Part shown: piece after piece, positions 1-6,462 of the stretch
Position numbering within the stretch: position 1 is the first letter of the stretch
How the letters are laid out: the number at the start of each line of letters is the position of its first letter
Assembly: GCA_002297505.1 (NCBI GenBank)
Contig: DBLQ01000048.1
Span: 1 to 7,145 of the forward strand
DNA length: 7,145 nt
Direction of reading: 5' to 3'
From: Flavobacteriales bacterium UBA720
Lineage (GTDB): Bacteria > Bacteroidota > Bacteroidia > Flavobacteriales > Weeksellaceae
Program-made: the position numbers and the translations under genes
Notes under the pieces: generated by a model
Seen by the model: only the letters and a program-made list of their open reading frames with translations
Databases searched by the model: none
What the model was told of the DNA's origin: nothing

Positions 1-302
1 AGCGCGTGCAGATCATTAAACGGGACCGCTTCGAAGGTGGCCGGCTGGAATTCGGGACCGAAGTGGTGGTTAACAAAGATAAAAATATCGCATCCTTGCT
101 TGGCGCATCACCAGGAGCCAGTACCAGTGCGTTTGCCATGATTATGGTTTTGGAAAAATGCTTTGAAGATAGACTGACCAATGAATGGAAAGATAAACTC
201 GTGGAAATGGTTCCAAGTTATGGCAAAAAACTGGCGGAACATCCGGACCTGATCCGCGAAATCCGGGATTATTCTAAAGAGAAATTAGAACTGAATTATT
301 AA
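1..302 (+). CDS. mqo: Malate:quinone oxidoreductase, C-terminal fragment (5' end outside window)
   Basis: This is the last 99 codons of a gene that enters from the left; the first whole codon begins at base 3 and the stop is TAA at 300-302. Mqo is a membrane-associated FAD enzyme that oxidises malate to oxaloacetate and passes electrons to the quinone pool, doing the malate step of the TCA cycle. The visible part matches the family's C-terminus as I recall it from E. coli: a VQIIK start, then GG-x-LEFGTEVVV (fragment residues 12-23), the very conserved SLLGASPGAST (31-41) and a VPSYGKKL stretch (70-77). The protein ends soon after, at ELNY, without the longer tail of the E. coli enzyme. Full-length members are about 500 residues, so roughly four fifths lies outside. 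The next gene starts 4 bases after the stop, so the two are probably cotranscribed. The only doubt is the state of the unseen N-terminal part. Confidence 0.93.
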   Translation, partial: RVQIIKRDRFEGGRLEFGTEVVVNKDKNIASLLGASPGASTSAFAMIMVLEKCFEDRLTNEWKDKLVEMVPSYGKKLAEHPDLIREIRDYSKEKLELNY

Positions 303-306
303 TCCG

Positions 307-702
307 ATGAATCCAACGAAAATCAAACCAATGGTTGCGGAAGAAATTCTTGCGCAGCTGCAATCCGAAACGGTTACGGAAAGTCAGGTGATTCTGCACT
401 GCTGCATCAAGTCGGATCTATTTCTGGAGGAAAAAATAAGGATATGGTCTTCCACTTATCTTGTGGACCGAAGTTCGGAACATGTATCCAAACTTGTGCA
501 TCATGAGAACATCAGTCTTTTTCCGGACTGGACAGATATTCCTTTTGGAAAAGATTATTGGTTTACGCTGGTATTTTCCGGCTTGCCAAAGTCCTGTAAA
601 GTGTTCGATTTTATTGAGCTGATTCCTCAGAATGGCGGCTTCTTCCAGGAAGGTATCAGGCGCAACGCTTCAGACGTTTATAAAATACGCTTGGATATAT
701 AA
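307..702 (+). CDS. Conserved-looking hypothetical protein, 131 aa, cotranscribed with mqo
   Basis: I do not recognise a named family. The 131-residue product has no signal peptide or membrane segment and is probably cytoplasmic. After a short charged N-terminus (1-25) come alternating hydrophobic stretches typical of a small beta-sandwich: VILHCCI (28-34), IRIWSSTYLVD (44-54), then WTDIPFGKDYWFTLVFSGLP (75-94) and the closing DVYKIRLDI (123-131). The run FTLVFSGLPKSCKVFDFIE (86-104) followed by a GGF turn (110-112) resembles small uncharacterised proteins of Flavobacteria that I recall only loosely. Two adjacent cysteines (32-33) and one at 97 are notable. It starts 4 bases after mqo and is followed directly by a hairpin terminator, so it is the last gene of the mqo transcript. 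No function can be assigned. Codon use and a clean reading frame in an otherwise tightly packed region support it being real. Confidence 0.75.
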   Translation: MNPTKIKPMVAEEILAQLQSETVTESQVILHCCIKSDLFLEEKIRIWSSTYLVDRSSEHVSKLVHHENISLFPDWTDIPFGKDYWFTLVFSGLPKSCKVFDFIELIPQNGGFFQEGIRRNASDVYKIRLDI

Positions 703-732
703 AAAAAGGTTCAGAGATATCTGAACCTTTTA
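703..732. terminator. Bidirectional hairpin terminator between convergent genes
   Basis: An inverted repeat has AAAAGGTTCAG at 704-714 and its perfect complement at 721-731. An extra A-T pair (715/720) closes a GATA loop. The A run on the left and T run on the right give a U-tract after the stem on either strand. It lies between the stop of the hypothetical gene (702) and the stop of dapA (738), so it can end transcription from both sides. Confidence 0.85.
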
Positions 733-737
733 TATTT

Positions 738-1613
738 TTATGACAATTTCTTCATTTCCTGCCTGATCTTATCCTGAAGACCTTCCGAGGCGGCAACCAG
801 CGGAAGTCTGAGATAATTTTTGATCAGACCTTTCTCTGCCAGAATGGTTTTGATGCCGCAAGGATTTCCTTCAGCAAAAATCAATCTTGTGATTTCTACC
901 AAGGCGTTGTGGATTTTATAAGCCTCATCCACTTCGCGGTTTCTGGCCAGTTTAACCATGGTAGAAAATTCTTTAGGATAGGCCTGCGCAATCACGGAGA
1001 TCACACCATCGCCACCGGCCAGAGTAACGGGCAAGGTATATTCGTCATCGCCCGACATCAGGGAAAAATGATCCGGCTTCTGTCTAAGGATATCAAAATA
1101 CTGAAGAATGTTGGGTGCGGCTTCCTTGATCATGAATAGATTTGGAAAGTCATTAGCCAGTCTAAGCGTTGTAGAAGCTTCCACATTCTGCCCGGTTCTT
1201 CCGGGAACATTATAGATGATGATTTTTTCACCCGTATCAGCCAGCGCTTTGTAATGCTGATAAAGGCCTTCCTGATTGGGCTTATTGTAATAAGGAGAAA
1301 CAGAAAGCACCGCCTCGAAGTCAGACAGATCTGTATCCTTGATTTGCTGAACCACTTCCGCCGTATTATTGCCGCCAATTCCCAGTACGAGCGGAAGCCG
1401 GTTATTGTTGATCTTAGTGATGTGCGCCACCACACGGTCTTTCTCGTCCTTGCTGAGTGTTGCAGCTTCTGCTGTGGTACCCAGAACAACCAGAAAGCCT
1501 GTTCCGTTATCTATATTATAATCAATTAATCTCGTAAGAGCTTCGAAATCGATTGATAAATCTTCATTGAAAGGTGTTATCAGAGCTACACCTACGCCTT
1601 TTAGCTGACCCAT
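738..1613 (-). CDS. dapA: 4-hydroxy-tetrahydrodipicolinate synthase (dihydrodipicolinate synthase)
   Basis: DapA condenses pyruvate with aspartate-semialdehyde, the first committed step to diaminopimelate and lysine, in the cytoplasm; the family is usually a tetramer of TIM barrels. At 291 residues this is the standard length. Active-site elements are all present: GTTAEAATLS (45-54) with the two threonines at 46-47, SPYYNKP (106-112) with the tyrosine contributed to the neighbouring subunit, IYNVPGRTG (133-141) with catalytic Tyr134 and substrate-binding Arg139, and FMIKEAA (160-166) with the Schiff-base Lys163. I chose the ATG at 1613 because MGQLKGVGVALITPF is the normal family N-terminus. 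The frame stays open 43 codons further upstream to 1742, but that stretch has no family character and contains a promoter box at 1637-1644. At the position of E. coli His56, a lysine-feedback residue, this protein has Lys58. The gene converges on the mqo transcript, with a shared terminator. Confidence 0.96.
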   Translation of the reverse strand: MGQLKGVGVALITPFNEDLSIDFEALTRLIDYNIDNGTGFLVVLGTTAEAATLSKDEKDRVVAHITKINNNRLPLVLGIGGNNTAEVVQQIKDTDLSDFEAVLSVSPYYNKPNQEGLYQHYKALADTGEKIIIYNVPGRTGQNVEASTTLRLANDFPNLFMIKEAAPNILQYFDILRQKPDHFSLMSGDDEYTLPVTLAGGDGVISVIAQAYPKEFSTMVKLARNREVDEAYKIHNALVEITRLIFAEGNPCGIKTILAEKGLIKNYLRLPLVAASEGLQDKIRQEMKKLS

Positions 1614-1636
1614 TTTTATGCTTAAATTAAATTTCT

Positions 1637-1644
1637 CAAATTTA
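1637..1644 (-). promoter_or_regulatory. Predicted dapA promoter, Bacteroidota -7 box TAAATTTG
   Basis: Read on the minus strand, these bases are TAAATTTG, a full match to the Bacteroidota -7 consensus TAnnTTTG. Transcription would begin near 1630, leaving an A-rich leader of about 17 bases before the ATG at 1613. No good TTTG-type -33 element is visible at the usual 19-21 base spacing. The position inside the open extension of the dapA frame argues that the extension is not translated. Confidence 0.55.
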
Positions 1645-1792
1645 AATCTTTTTAACCATCCAGCCAGCATGATTCTTTTGAGTTTGATAAAATATATTGT
1701 AGTCCACAATCGATCAATTGTTTCCTTAAAATCGGAAAACAAGGATTGAATTTGAAAAGGGGTTTATATTAGTTTTAAAACCTGAAAATCAT

Positions 1793-1800
1793 TAGATTTG
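1793..1800 (+). promoter_or_regulatory. Predicted promoter of the nucleotidase-porZ-recO block, -7 box TAGATTTG
   Basis: TAGATTTG matches the Bacteroidota -7 consensus TAnnTTTG in every fixed base. Only a weak -33 candidate (TTAG, 1769-1772) sits 20 bases upstream. The start site would fall near 1807, about 8 bases before the ATG at 1815, so the leader would be very short and has no Shine-Dalgarno sequence. The 201-bp region 1614-1814 holds this box, the divergent dapA box and AT-rich sequence, with nothing else I can identify. Confidence 0.6.
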
Positions 1801-1814
1801 TATCCATATTAATT

Positions 1815-2579
1815 ATGATGAAACATAAAATCTTAGGTGTTGGATTAGTCGCGCTGATGTTGGCAAGCTGCAAGGCACCACTCGGCATTGCGAGTGTCCA
1901 CACGGAAAAGAATATCTATATAACCAGCGCGCTGCCGGAGGATAAGGCGATGGATGATGTGATCCAACCGTACAAAAAAGAGCTCGAAGGTGCTATGAAT
2001 ACTAAAATTTCTCATACCAATGTAGAACTCAACAAGTCCGGCGATAACAGTAATCTTGGAAATCTGCTTGCAGACTATACCTTCCAGGGCGCCGATGAAT
2101 GGGCGAGGAAAAACAATCTTCCTCCAGTAGATGCTGCGGTTATTAATATTGGCGGCATCCGGACCATCATTCCAAAGGGCGACATCGTTACCAAGCAGAT
2201 TTTTGAAGTGATGCCTTTCGAGAATGAAATCGTCATCATCAAGATGCGGGGTACAGATCTGGAGGGTTTGTTTGATTACTATCTCAAAACTGCAAAGAAT
2301 AATCCGGTCTCTCACCTGGTCATAGAAACAGATGCGAATGCAATTTCCAAAAAGCTGATCAACGGCAAACCGCTGGATTACAACAAGACCTATTACATTG
2401 CAACGTCCGATTACCTGGCGACAGGCGGAGACAGTATGTTTTTCTTCAGCAAAGGTGAAGTGATTCCTACCGGGCTTAAGATGCGCGACCTGTTTCTGGA
2501 GAAGTTTAAGCAGAACCCCGAGATTTCTGCGCCAGATGATGTGAGATTGATTTTTAAAAATAAAAAAGTGCAGGAATGA
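1815..2579 (+). CDS. Lipoprotein with 5'-nucleotidase C-terminal (substrate-binding) domain
   Basis: The 254-residue product is a lipoprotein: a short hydrophobic signal (6-18) ends in the lipobox LASC, with the lipidated cysteine at 19. The rest corresponds to the C-terminal domain of UshA-type 5'-nucleotidases (Pfam 5_nucleotid_C), which grips the nucleoside. Visible family signatures are SNLGNLLADY (79-88, usually ESNLGNLIAD), NIGGIR (111-116, usually NGGGIR), the PFENEI region (134-139, usually PFGN) and ATSDYLATGGDSMFFF (196-211), whose aromatic residues would stack on the base. No metallophosphatase domain is present, so the protein alone cannot be the hydrolase. The next gene encodes exactly the missing domain and overlaps by four bases. 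The residues after the cysteine (KAPLGIA) lack the acidic surface-export signals described in Bacteroidota, so it probably faces the periplasm. The start could also be the second ATG (1818). The partnership is inferred. Confidence 0.9.
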   Translation: MMKHKILGVGLVALMLASCKAPLGIASVHTEKNIYITSALPEDKAMDDVIQPYKKELEGAMNTKISHTNVELNKSGDNSNLGNLLADYTFQGADEWARKNNLPPVDAAVINIGGIRTIIPKGDIVTKQIFEVMPFENEIVIIKMRGTDLEGLFDYYLKTAKNNPVSHLVIETDANAISKKLINGKPLDYNKTYYIATSDYLATGGDSMFFFSKGEVIPTGLKMRDLFLEKFKQNPEISAPDDVRLIFKNKKVQE

Positions 2580-3529
2580 TGAGAAGAAAAGAGTTTTTAA
2601 AATACATCGGTGGTGGCAGTCTTGCACTCACGCTCACGCCTAATTTGTTATTGGCAGAATCATTGGATCGTGTTCCGAGAGAATCAGCGCATAAGCTGAC
2701 GATTCTGCATACCAACGATCAGCACAGCCGCATTGAGCCATTTGATGTTTCTTATACTAAAAATCCGAATCAGGGTGGTTTTGCCAGACGCGCATCATTA
2801 ATCCATAAAATCAGAAATGAAGAAAAAAATGTTCTGCTTTTGGATTCCGGTGATATCTTCCAGGGCACTCCTTATTTTAATTATTTTGGTGGCGAACTGG
2901 AATTTAAGCTGATGAGTATGATGCAATACGACGCTTCTACCATGGGAAACCACGATTTCGACAACGGTCTGGAAGGTTTTTTAAAAGTTTTGCCTAATGC
3001 CAAGTTTCCTTTCATCTGCTCCAATTATGATTTTAAGAATACAATTCTGGACGGTAAAACTCAGGATTATAAGATCATCGTCAAAGATGGCATCAGAATA
3101 GGGATTTTCGGCGTAGGAATCGAGCTGAACGGACTGGTGGGAAAGAAGAATTATGGCGAAACCGTGTATCACAATCCGATAGAAGTGGCACAGCATTATG
3201 CCGATTTTCTGAGGAGAGACAAACAATGTGATCTCATCATCTGCCTTTCTCACATCGGCTTTGACTATGAAGATCAGCCGGAAAAAATATCGGATAAACA
3301 CCTGGCTGCAAAAACCTCCGGAATCGATCTGATCCTGGGTGGTCACACGCATACATTCCTCAAGGAACCATTGAATTTCCAGAACAAAGATGGGTGTAAC
3401 GTCATTGTTAATCAGGTAGGATGGGCCGGGATATTACTGGGCCGTCTTGACTTTTATTTCGACAAAAACAAAAACATAAAAAATATTTCCTGGAATAATC
3501 AGTTAATAGATGAAAGCATAATCGTTTAA
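2576..3529 (+). CDS. Secreted metallophosphatase (5'-nucleotidase catalytic domain only)
   Basis: This 317-residue protein has the two-metal calcineurin-like phosphatase fold of the UshA/5'-nucleotidase N-terminal domain. Its metal and catalytic motifs appear in order: HTNDQH (45-50, Asp48 and His50), DSGDIFQG (90-97, Asp93), MGNHDFDNG (123-131, Asn125 and the catalytic-type His126), LSHIGFD (224-230, His226) and GGHTH (255-259). It ends about where single-chain enzymes continue into the substrate-binding domain, which here is the preceding gene. The N-terminus (RRKEFLK at 3-9, then a glycine-rich hydrophobic segment to about 26, then ALAES-like LLAES) looks like a Tat signal, which suits a protein folded with metal before export. 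ATG at 2576 overlaps the upstream stop as ATGA, suggesting coupled translation; the next ATG at 2579 is an alternative start. Likely substrates are nucleotides or other phosphoesters, but nothing in the sequence fixes which. Confidence 0.92.
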   Translation: MMRRKEFLKYIGGGSLALTLTPNLLLAESLDRVPRESAHKLTILHTNDQHSRIEPFDVSYTKNPNQGGFARRASLIHKIRNEEKNVLLLDSGDIFQGTPYFNYFGGELEFKLMSMMQYDASTMGNHDFDNGLEGFLKVLPNAKFPFICSNYDFKNTILDGKTQDYKIIVKDGIRIGIFGVGIELNGLVGKKNYGETVYHNPIEVAQHYADFLRRDKQCDLIICLSHIGFDYEDQPEKISDKHLAAKTSGIDLILGGHTHTFLKEPLNFQNKDGCNVIVNQVGWAGILLGRLDFYFDKNKNIKNISWNNQLIDESIIV

Positions 3530-3530
3530 G

Positions 3531-5774
3531 ATGAAGAAAATTTTATTTGTTATAACCTTTGCAGCCACAATGTCTTTCCATGCGCAATCCAGCAAATGGA
3601 GTGACCTTTTCTCTTATAATAATGTCAAGGTGATCCGTGAAGATGGCGACAGGATTATCGCTGCAACAGAAAATGGTATTTTTTATTATTATCCAGGCAG
3701 TGGAGAAATCAGAAAACTTTCCAAGGCTAATGGTCTTCATGATGTCAAGATTTCCGCGTTTGATTACAATCCTGCTACCAAGACAGGGATTATTGGCTAT
3801 AGAAACGGATCGCTGGATGTAATTACACCAGACGGTATTTTCTATATCGTCGATATTCCCATCGCGACAGGCACTACAAATAAAACCATCAATCACATTT
3901 CTATATCAGATGATCGGGCGGTGATCTCCGCAGGATATGGCATATCGATTTTTAACGTGAGCAGAAGGGAATTCGGCGATACTGTTTTTTTTCCGACTTT
4001 AGGCGCATCGGCGGAAACAGTCAATGCGGCTGTGATTAAGGATAATAAAGTTTATGCTGCCACTTCCAGAGGCATTAAAGCGCACGATATCAATACAACT
4101 TTTCCGTTGTACACCGAGTGGCAATTGATCGCAACAGCAACAGGAGGTTTCAGTAAGATTGCGGCTTCCGGGATTTTAGCTTTTTCCGGTAAAAACGAAG
4201 TTCGCTATGGGAATGGTCCGGCGTTCAGTGTGCTCTCGGGGTTTACTGATGTTCAGGATGTAAGGGTGACATCAAGTAATATTATTGTTACAGATATCGC
4301 TAAGGTCAACATATACAGCCAGGCTGGAGCTCCGCAAAAAATCTTTGATGCAGGAGAAGATCTTAATACAGCTTTTTTTCAGCAAAATACACTCTTTGTT
4401 GGCACCAAAACTTCGGGTATTTATAATGAACAAAAGACGAGCCTGAAACCTGATGGACCTTATAATAACACATCTTACAAATTGTCTCTTTTAGACGGAC
4501 AGATTTGGGTGGCCACCGGAAAAAGAGAAGATCTTGATACAGCTCAAAACCCTTCTTCATTGGGTTACTATCACTATGATGGAAGCAAGTGGATATATCC
4601 GGAATACTTCAAACAGACAGGCAATAACAATTTTAATATTTTGGATGTTGTCCCAAATCCCTCAAATCCAACGGAAGTGTTTTTCACCAATATGATACAC
4701 AATAACTTTAAGGGAATCTATAAGATGAATGACGATGTCTTCTCGAAAACCTATTTGACTGAGCTGAATGCGGAAGGAGTTTATCTTAACCGGCCAGTAG
4801 GTCTGGCCTTCGATGAAAACAATAATTTATTTTCGACATTTGCAAACAGTACAAGTGCTAGCAATACGGCATTTTATTTTTTTAACAGACAAACGGATAA
4901 GTTTATCGTTACTAATGTACCCAATGGTAGAGGTGCACAAAAACCCGTCACCAAAGACGGAGTTCTCTATCTGCCTGTACCATTCAATGGACTTCTTGGC
5001 GGACTTCTAATGTACAATTACAATAATACGCCATCCAATACCGCAGATGATTCATTCAAGTTTCTGACAAAAAATAATAACTTTAAGGTTAACGAAACCA
5101 TCTCGGTAGCGTTAGATAAAAATGATGATGTCTGGATCGGAACCATGGAAGGCATCAGAATTCTTTCCAATCCGAAAGCGTCTATTTTGGAAGCCAACCC
5201 GCAGGCGGAACCTATCATTATCGAAGAAAACGGTCTTGCGGAAGAACTCTTCCGCGACGCCAATATTTTGCAAATCTATTCCGATAGCGGCAATCAGAAA
5301 TGGGTTTCCGTGGATGGCGGAGGCGTTTTCTACATCTCACCCAATGGAGACAAAACCATCTATCACTTCACCAAATCCAATTCACCTCTGCCTAATGACA
5401 GCGTCACCGATATCAAGGTAGACGAGAAAACGGGCAAAGTATATTTCGTAACCCTGGATGGTATTATGGTTTATCAGGGTGATGTAACAGAGGTGACTTC
5501 CAATTTCGGAAATGTGCTGGTCTATCCAAATCCTGTAGTCTATGCTCAATATAAAGGAAACGTAAGAATCAGAGGGCTTGCTGCAAAAACCAACATCAGA
5601 ATTACAGATGCCGCAGGAAACCTGATCCATTCTGCGGTGGCTAACGGTGGTTACTTTGAGTGGAATCTCAACAATCAGCGTGGCGTGCGGGTAGCATCGG
5701 GAATTTATTATGTCTTGATGACCAACGAAGACGGGACTGATACAGGGACGGCCAAAATCGCTGTTGTGAATTAA
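3531..5774 (+). CDS. porZ: Type IX secretion system protein PorZ (beta-propellers plus type A sorting domain)
   Basis: The 747-residue protein begins with a Sec signal (MKKILFV..., likely cut in FHA|QSS after residue 18) followed by KWSDLFSYNNVKVI, a start I associate with PorZ. In Porphyromonas gingivalis PorZ belongs to the outer-membrane attachment complex with PorU, PorV and PorQ, which removes the sorting signal from type IX cargo and joins cargo to lipopolysaccharide. The body is a series of propeller blades of the pattern 'hydrophobic-AT-x-x-GI-aromatic': RIIAATENGIFYYY (41-54), KVYAATSRGI (173-182), QIWVATG (324-330), DVWIGTMEGIRIL (533-545), KWVSVDGGGVFYI (590-602) and KVYFVTLDGIMVY (636-648), consistent with two propellers. 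Residues 662-747 form a type A C-terminal sorting domain starting at VLVYPNPV and ending in KIAVVN. P. gingivalis PorZ is of similar size (about 776) and keeps this domain uncut. It starts one base after the preceding stop. A different sorted propeller protein is the alternative, but size and order favour PorZ. Confidence 0.85.
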   Translation: MKKILFVITFAATMSFHAQSSKWSDLFSYNNVKVIREDGDRIIAATENGIFYYYPGSGEIRKLSKANGLHDVKISAFDYNPATKTGIIGYRNGSLDVITPDGIFYIVDIPIATGTTNKTINHISISDDRAVISAGYGISIFNVSRREFGDTVFFPTLGASAETVNAAVIKDNKVYAATSRGIKAHDINTTFPLYTEWQLIATATGGFSKIAASGILAFSGKNEVRYGNGPAFSVLSGFTDVQDVRVTSSNIIVTDIAKVNIYSQAGAPQKIFDAGEDLNTAFFQQNTLFVGTKTSGIYNEQKTSLKPDGPYNNTSYKLSLLDGQIWVATGKREDLDTAQNPSSLGYYHYDGSKWIYPEYFKQTGNNNFNILDVVPNPSNPTEVFFTNMIHNNFKGIYKMNDDVFSKTYLTELNAEGVYLNRPVGLAFDENNNLFSTFANSTSASNTAFYFFNRQTDKFIVTNVPNGRGAQKPVTKDGVLYLPVPFNGLLGGLLMYNYNNTPSNTADDSFKFLTKNNNFKVNETISVALDKNDDVWIGTMEGIRILSNPKASILEANPQAEPIIIEENGLAEELFRDANILQIYSDSGNQKWVSVDGGGVFYISPNGDKTIYHFTKSNSPLPNDSVTDIKVDEKTGKVYFVTLDGIMVYQGDVTEVTSNFGNVLVYPNPVVYAQYKGNVRIRGLAAKTNIRITDAAGNLIHSAVANGGYFEWNLNNQRGVRVASGIYYVLMTNEDGTDTGTAKIAVVN

Positions 5775-5783
5775 AATTGAATA

Positions 5784-6461
5784 ATGATTAGAGAAGTCTT
5801 TTTACTGTCCTACACAAAATATGGAGATCACGATGCGGTTCTCCATTGTTTTTGCAGAGAAAACGGCTCCGAAAGTTTCTTTGCCAAAGGCCTTTATTCC
5901 CCCAAAAATAAGAAAAAGGCGTTCCTGTTCCCGCTCAATCATCTGCAGGTGCAAGTCTCAGAAAAAAATAAGAACCTTCAAAACGTTCTCAGAATAGAGC
6001 AAAAAAACCAACAGCTCTTTACCTCGGACATTCGCAGGAATACCATTCTCTTTTTCATAGCCGATTTTCTGAATCAGATTCTGAAAAATGAAAATCAGAA
6101 TACAGACTTTTTTCAGGAGATCGCTCAGTTTCTGGAAGAGTTGCATGCCGATAACTTTCAGGCGCATCTGATTTTTATGTTCAGGATTCTAAAACTCTTG
6201 GGACTTCAGCCACTCCTTTCGGCCTCTGCCTATCTGAATCCCGAGACAGGTACTTATGAAGAGCGTGAAACACATCACTTATTCACTAGAGAAATTTCAC
6301 AGATTTGGAAAATGTTAATGATCGAAAACGATTCTTACACCGTTAAGATGTCCCGAAACGAAAAACAAAACTTCCTGGACGCTCTTTTAGTCTATTACCA
6401 CTATCACTTTTCCGGCTTCAGACAGCCACGTTCGTTAGATGTTGTCAAAGAAATCTTTTAA
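5784..6461 (+). CDS. recO: DNA repair protein RecO
   Basis: RecO works with RecR (and RecF) in the cytoplasm to load RecA onto gapped single-stranded DNA coated with SSB. The 225-residue length is slightly below the usual 230-245 for the family. The N-terminal OB-fold is recognisable: a strand-rich start with YTKYGDHDAVLHCFCRENG (10-28), then SFFAKGLYSPKNKKK (31-45), the basic stretch expected to touch DNA, and a strand around LQVQV (54-58). The rest is helical, and the C-terminus GFRQPRSLDVVKEIF matches the family ending '..P-x-SL-x-V-x-E-x-F'. There is no CxxC zinc-binding pair in the C-terminal part. The start is firm: an in-frame TGA lies just upstream at 5778-5780. It follows porZ by 9 bases with no visible promoter or terminator between, so it is probably expressed from the shared transcript. 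Confidence 0.93.
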   Translation: MIREVFLLSYTKYGDHDAVLHCFCRENGSESFFAKGLYSPKNKKKAFLFPLNHLQVQVSEKNKNLQNVLRIEQKNQQLFTSDIRRNTILFFIADFLNQILKNENQNTDFFQEIAQFLEELHADNFQAHLIFMFRILKLLGLQPLLSASAYLNPETGTYEERETHHLFTREISQIWKMLMIENDSYTVKMSRNEKQNFLDALLVYYHYHFSGFRQPRSLDVVKEIF

Positions 6462-6462
6462 A

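Noticed and set aside
1130..1489. Open frame of 119 codons on the minus strand in another frame of dapA
   Set aside because: It overlaps the catalytic core of dapA and its translation has no recognisable domain.
1621..1655. AT-rich imperfect palindrome (AAATTT repeats) upstream of dapA as an operator
   Set aside because: The symmetry is what low-complexity AT sequence gives by chance, and it overlaps the promoter box; nothing distinguishes a binding site.
1614..1742. Upstream extension of the dapA reading frame adding 43 residues
   Set aside because: The added residues match nothing in DapA, the protein is already full length from 1613, and a good promoter box lies inside the extension.
1845..2627. 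Long open frame of 260 codons on the minus strand, opposite the lipoprotein gene
   Set aside because: It lies wholly opposite a gene with clear domain motifs and a lipobox, and its translation is rich in Cys, His and Arg without any family motif, as expected from an antisense frame.
3985..3992. Run of eight T bases inside porZ as a possible phase-variation site
   Set aside because: The frame is intact across it (it encodes VFFP), it is short for slippage control, and similar T runs are ordinary in AT-rich codons here (for example near 4374).
6439..6462. Earlier ATG for the GNAT gene, overlapping the end of recO
   Set aside because: It would add eight residues not typical of the domain; the ATG at 6463 gives the +1 spacing seen elsewhere in this block.
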